From NCBI GenBank assembly GCA_013042125.1, contig JABDQS010000271.1:1-6625 (forward strand): DNA of 6,625 nt. The letters are read 5' to 3'. Below the pieces are notes generated by a model. It did no database searches and was not told where the DNA came from. It saw nothing but the letters and a program-made list of their open reading frames with translations. The DNA comes from Eudoraea sp. GTDB lineage: Bacteria > Bacteroidota > Bacteroidia > Flavobacteriales > Flavobacteriaceae. This document shows positions 5,320 through 6,625 of this stretch, piece after piece. How positions within the stretch are numbered: the stretch's first letter is position 1; every line of letters starts with the position of its first letter. Made by a program: the position numbers and the translations under genes.

Positions 5320-6544
5320 CAGGGACACCTGGCAGGAAATTTTTCTCACTATTCGAAAGAACAAACTAAGAACCATTCTTTCCGGATTTACTGTGTCTTT
5401 AGGGATCCTGATCTTTGTTGGCCTTGTAGGTATGACCAACGGATTGCAGAATACATTTGAGTACTTCTTCTCTCAGGATGCTACTAACGTTATGTATATT
5501 TTCCCGGGCAGAACTTCCATGCCGTATAAAGGGTACAAGTCGTTAAGGCGGATAGAATTAGATAATGATGATCTGGCGGATATCAAAAAGGACTTCCCTA
5601 TGTTCCTGGAGTATATTTCCCCAAGAATATTTCGGAGCGCCTTGGTTAAATATAAGGAAGAGTCTAATAATTATACGACCATTGGTGTTGACTGGGGGCA
5701 GCAATTTGCCGAAAAGACCATTATAATGAAGGGTCGGTATATCAATCAGGAAGACGTTAAGAACAAGACTAAAAATGTAGTAATTGGCAGGCTTGTAGAG
5801 CAGGACTTGTTTGGAACAATGAACTCCATAGGCAAATTCATAGATGTTGGGGGTAGTGTTTTTAAGGTAGTAGGCGTTTTTCAGGACGATGGAGGCGATA
5901 ATGAGGAGCGTCAACTTTATTTGGCCTATACGACACGTCAATTAATTGAAAAGAATACAGATAAAATAGGTCAGATCGTCATCGGTTTTAAAGAAGAACT
6001 GGGGTATACCGGTGCTATGGCTTTTCAGCGCAATCTGGAACGATATTTAAAGGACAAAAAATTTATTCATCCCGATGATGAAAACGGTTTTTTTGTTCGC
6101 AATGTGGCTGATGCATTAAAGCAAAATCAGGACTTTGCCGGAGTACTTGCCATTATAGCTGCCTTGGTAGCATTTGGTACTATCGTTGCCGGGATCATTG
6201 GCATTAGTAATATTATGGTCTATGTGGTAAAAGAGCGCACCAAGGAAATTGGGATTCGAAAGGCAATTGGGGCAACACCCAGATCGGTGATCTCTGTAAT
6301 TCTGCTAGAATCAATCTTTATTACCACCATTTCCGGCTTTCTGGGAATGCTCATCGGCATGGGACTTTTAAGCACCCTGGGCGATAAGTTAATGGACGAC
6401 TATTTTATCTTAAATCCCGGAATTGGTGCAGGACTTGCCATTTCGGCAACACTCGTGCTGATCTTATTTGGAAGTTTAGCCGGCTATGTACCTGCTAAGC
6501 GGGCAGCAAGAATAAAACCGATTGAAGCTCTAAACGACGAATAA
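5312..6544 (+). CDS. MacB-type ABC transporter permease 3 (A-type)
   Basis: This 410-residue permease has the family layout: WQEIF and IRKNKLRT (7-21), helix 1 (~22-41), periplasmic domain (~43-275), helices at ~280-305, 329-354 and 373-393, the coupling loop KERTKEIGIRKAIGA (307-321), and the tail PIEALNDE. Its N-terminus is much closer to permease 1 than to permease 2, so it looks like the A-type member of a second pair. The acidic periplasmic loop is DDGGDNEER (192-200), followed by LYLAYTTRQ, with alanine where permeases 1 and 2 have proline. Before the last helix it has LNPGIG (367-372) instead of MNPSVN. The start codon lies inside the end of the ATPase gene (ATGTTTAG, 5312-5319), and this start gives the same MFxxxxWQEI opening as its paralogues. 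The next permease begins 1 nt after the stop. Confidence 0.93.
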   Translation: MFSRDTWQEIFLTIRKNKLRTILSGFTVSLGILIFVGLVGMTNGLQNTFEYFFSQDATNVMYIFPGRTSMPYKGYKSLRRIELDNDDLADIKKDFPMFLEYISPRIFRSALVKYKEESNNYTTIGVDWGQQFAEKTIIMKGRYINQEDVKNKTKNVVIGRLVEQDLFGTMNSIGKFIDVGGSVFKVVGVFQDDGGDNEERQLYLAYTTRQLIEKNTDKIGQIVIGFKEELGYTGAMAFQRNLERYLKDKKFIHPDDENGFFVRNVADALKQNQDFAGVLAIIAALVAFGTIVAGIIGISNIMVYVVKERTKEIGIRKAIGATPRSVISVILLESIFITTISGFLGMLIGMGLLSTLGDKLMDDYFILNPGIGAGLAISATLVLILFGSLAGYVPAKRAARIKPIEALNDE

Positions 6545-6545
6545 T

Positions 6546-6625
6546 ATGCGATTTCTATTTGATAAAAATACCTGGCAAGAGATCTTCGGTTCTATCGGAA
6601 AGAATAAAACGCGGACTATTATTAC
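6546..6625 (+). CDS. MacB-type ABC transporter permease 4, N-terminal fragment cut by window end
   Basis: Twenty-six full codons are visible from the ATG at 6546, reading MRFLFDKNTWQEIF and then GSIGKNKTRTII. The WQEIF and KNKxRT elements match the openings of the three other permeases, so this is a fourth paralogue rather than a shadow frame. It starts one nucleotide after the permease 3 stop (TAATATG), so tight co-translation is expected. The GKNKTRT wording resembles the other common flavobacterial permease subtype, which would make it the B-type partner of permease 3, but helix 1 is outside the window. The full gene should run about 1.2 kb further. Confidence 0.85.
   Translation, partial: MRFLFDKNTWQEIFGSIGKNKTRTII

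Noticed and set aside
5558..5941. 127-codon open frame on the minus strand
   Set aside because: It is a shadow of the permease 3 periplasmic domain, with no domain and no leader.
4618..6544. Idea that the ATPase and permease 3 are a frameshifted MacB fusion
   Set aside because: The ATPase ends at a normal length after its last motifs, and permease 3 starts with the same MFxxxxWQEI opening as permeases 1 and 2. These are separate genes with a natural overlap.
1..6625. CRISPR arrays, tRNA or rRNA genes, insertion sequences, attachment sites
   Set aside because: No regularly spaced repeats, RNA gene signatures, transposase genes or terminal repeats were seen. The window is almost fully occupied by same-strand coding genes.

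Overview
The window looks like a piece of chromosome from a member of the Bacteroidota, most likely a marine-type Flavobacteriaceae. I infer this from the moderately AT-rich bases, the A-rich leaders with no clear Shine-Dalgarno sequence, the TTTG / TAnnTTTG-like promoter traces, and the protein families and their order. No gene lies on the minus strand. The long minus-strand frames are shadows of the permease and adaptor genes.

Region 1 (1-751) holds the end of a DUF420 multi-histidine membrane protein, cut by the window edge, followed 17 nt later by a 78-residue exported protein with a CxxC motif and a C-terminal membrane helix. In Bacteroidota, DUF420 genes usually lie at the end of cytochrome c oxidase / SCO clusters. 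This part is therefore probably the tail of a respiratory oxidase assembly operon.

Region 2 (752-849) is a short intergenic stretch with two weak inverted repeats and a possible promoter. It separates the respiratory genes from a transporter locus.

Region 3 (850-6625, continuing past the edge) is a split MacAB-type tripartite export system, in the order permease 1, permease 2, periplasmic adaptor (MacA/HlyD-like), a 99-nt gap with inverted repeats, stand-alone ATPase (MacB/LolD type), permease 3, and the first 26 codons of permease 4. The four permeases are paralogues with one layout: an N-terminal helix, a large periplasmic domain, then three C-terminal helices. Only one ATPase and one adaptor are visible. 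The likely machine is an inner-membrane permease dimer driven by two copies of the ATPase and joined by the adaptor to a TolC-like outer-membrane channel. The channel is not in the window, but the adaptor carries the R-x3-L-x6-S hairpin motif expected for docking to one. The substrate cannot be read from the sequence.

Nothing here is clearly a new system. The points most worth following are the four-permease/one-ATPase arrangement in apparent A-B pairs, repeated leader and palindrome motifs that may co-regulate the two halves of the locus, a non-consensus residue next to the ATPase catalytic glutamate, and the small CxxC protein beside DUF420.
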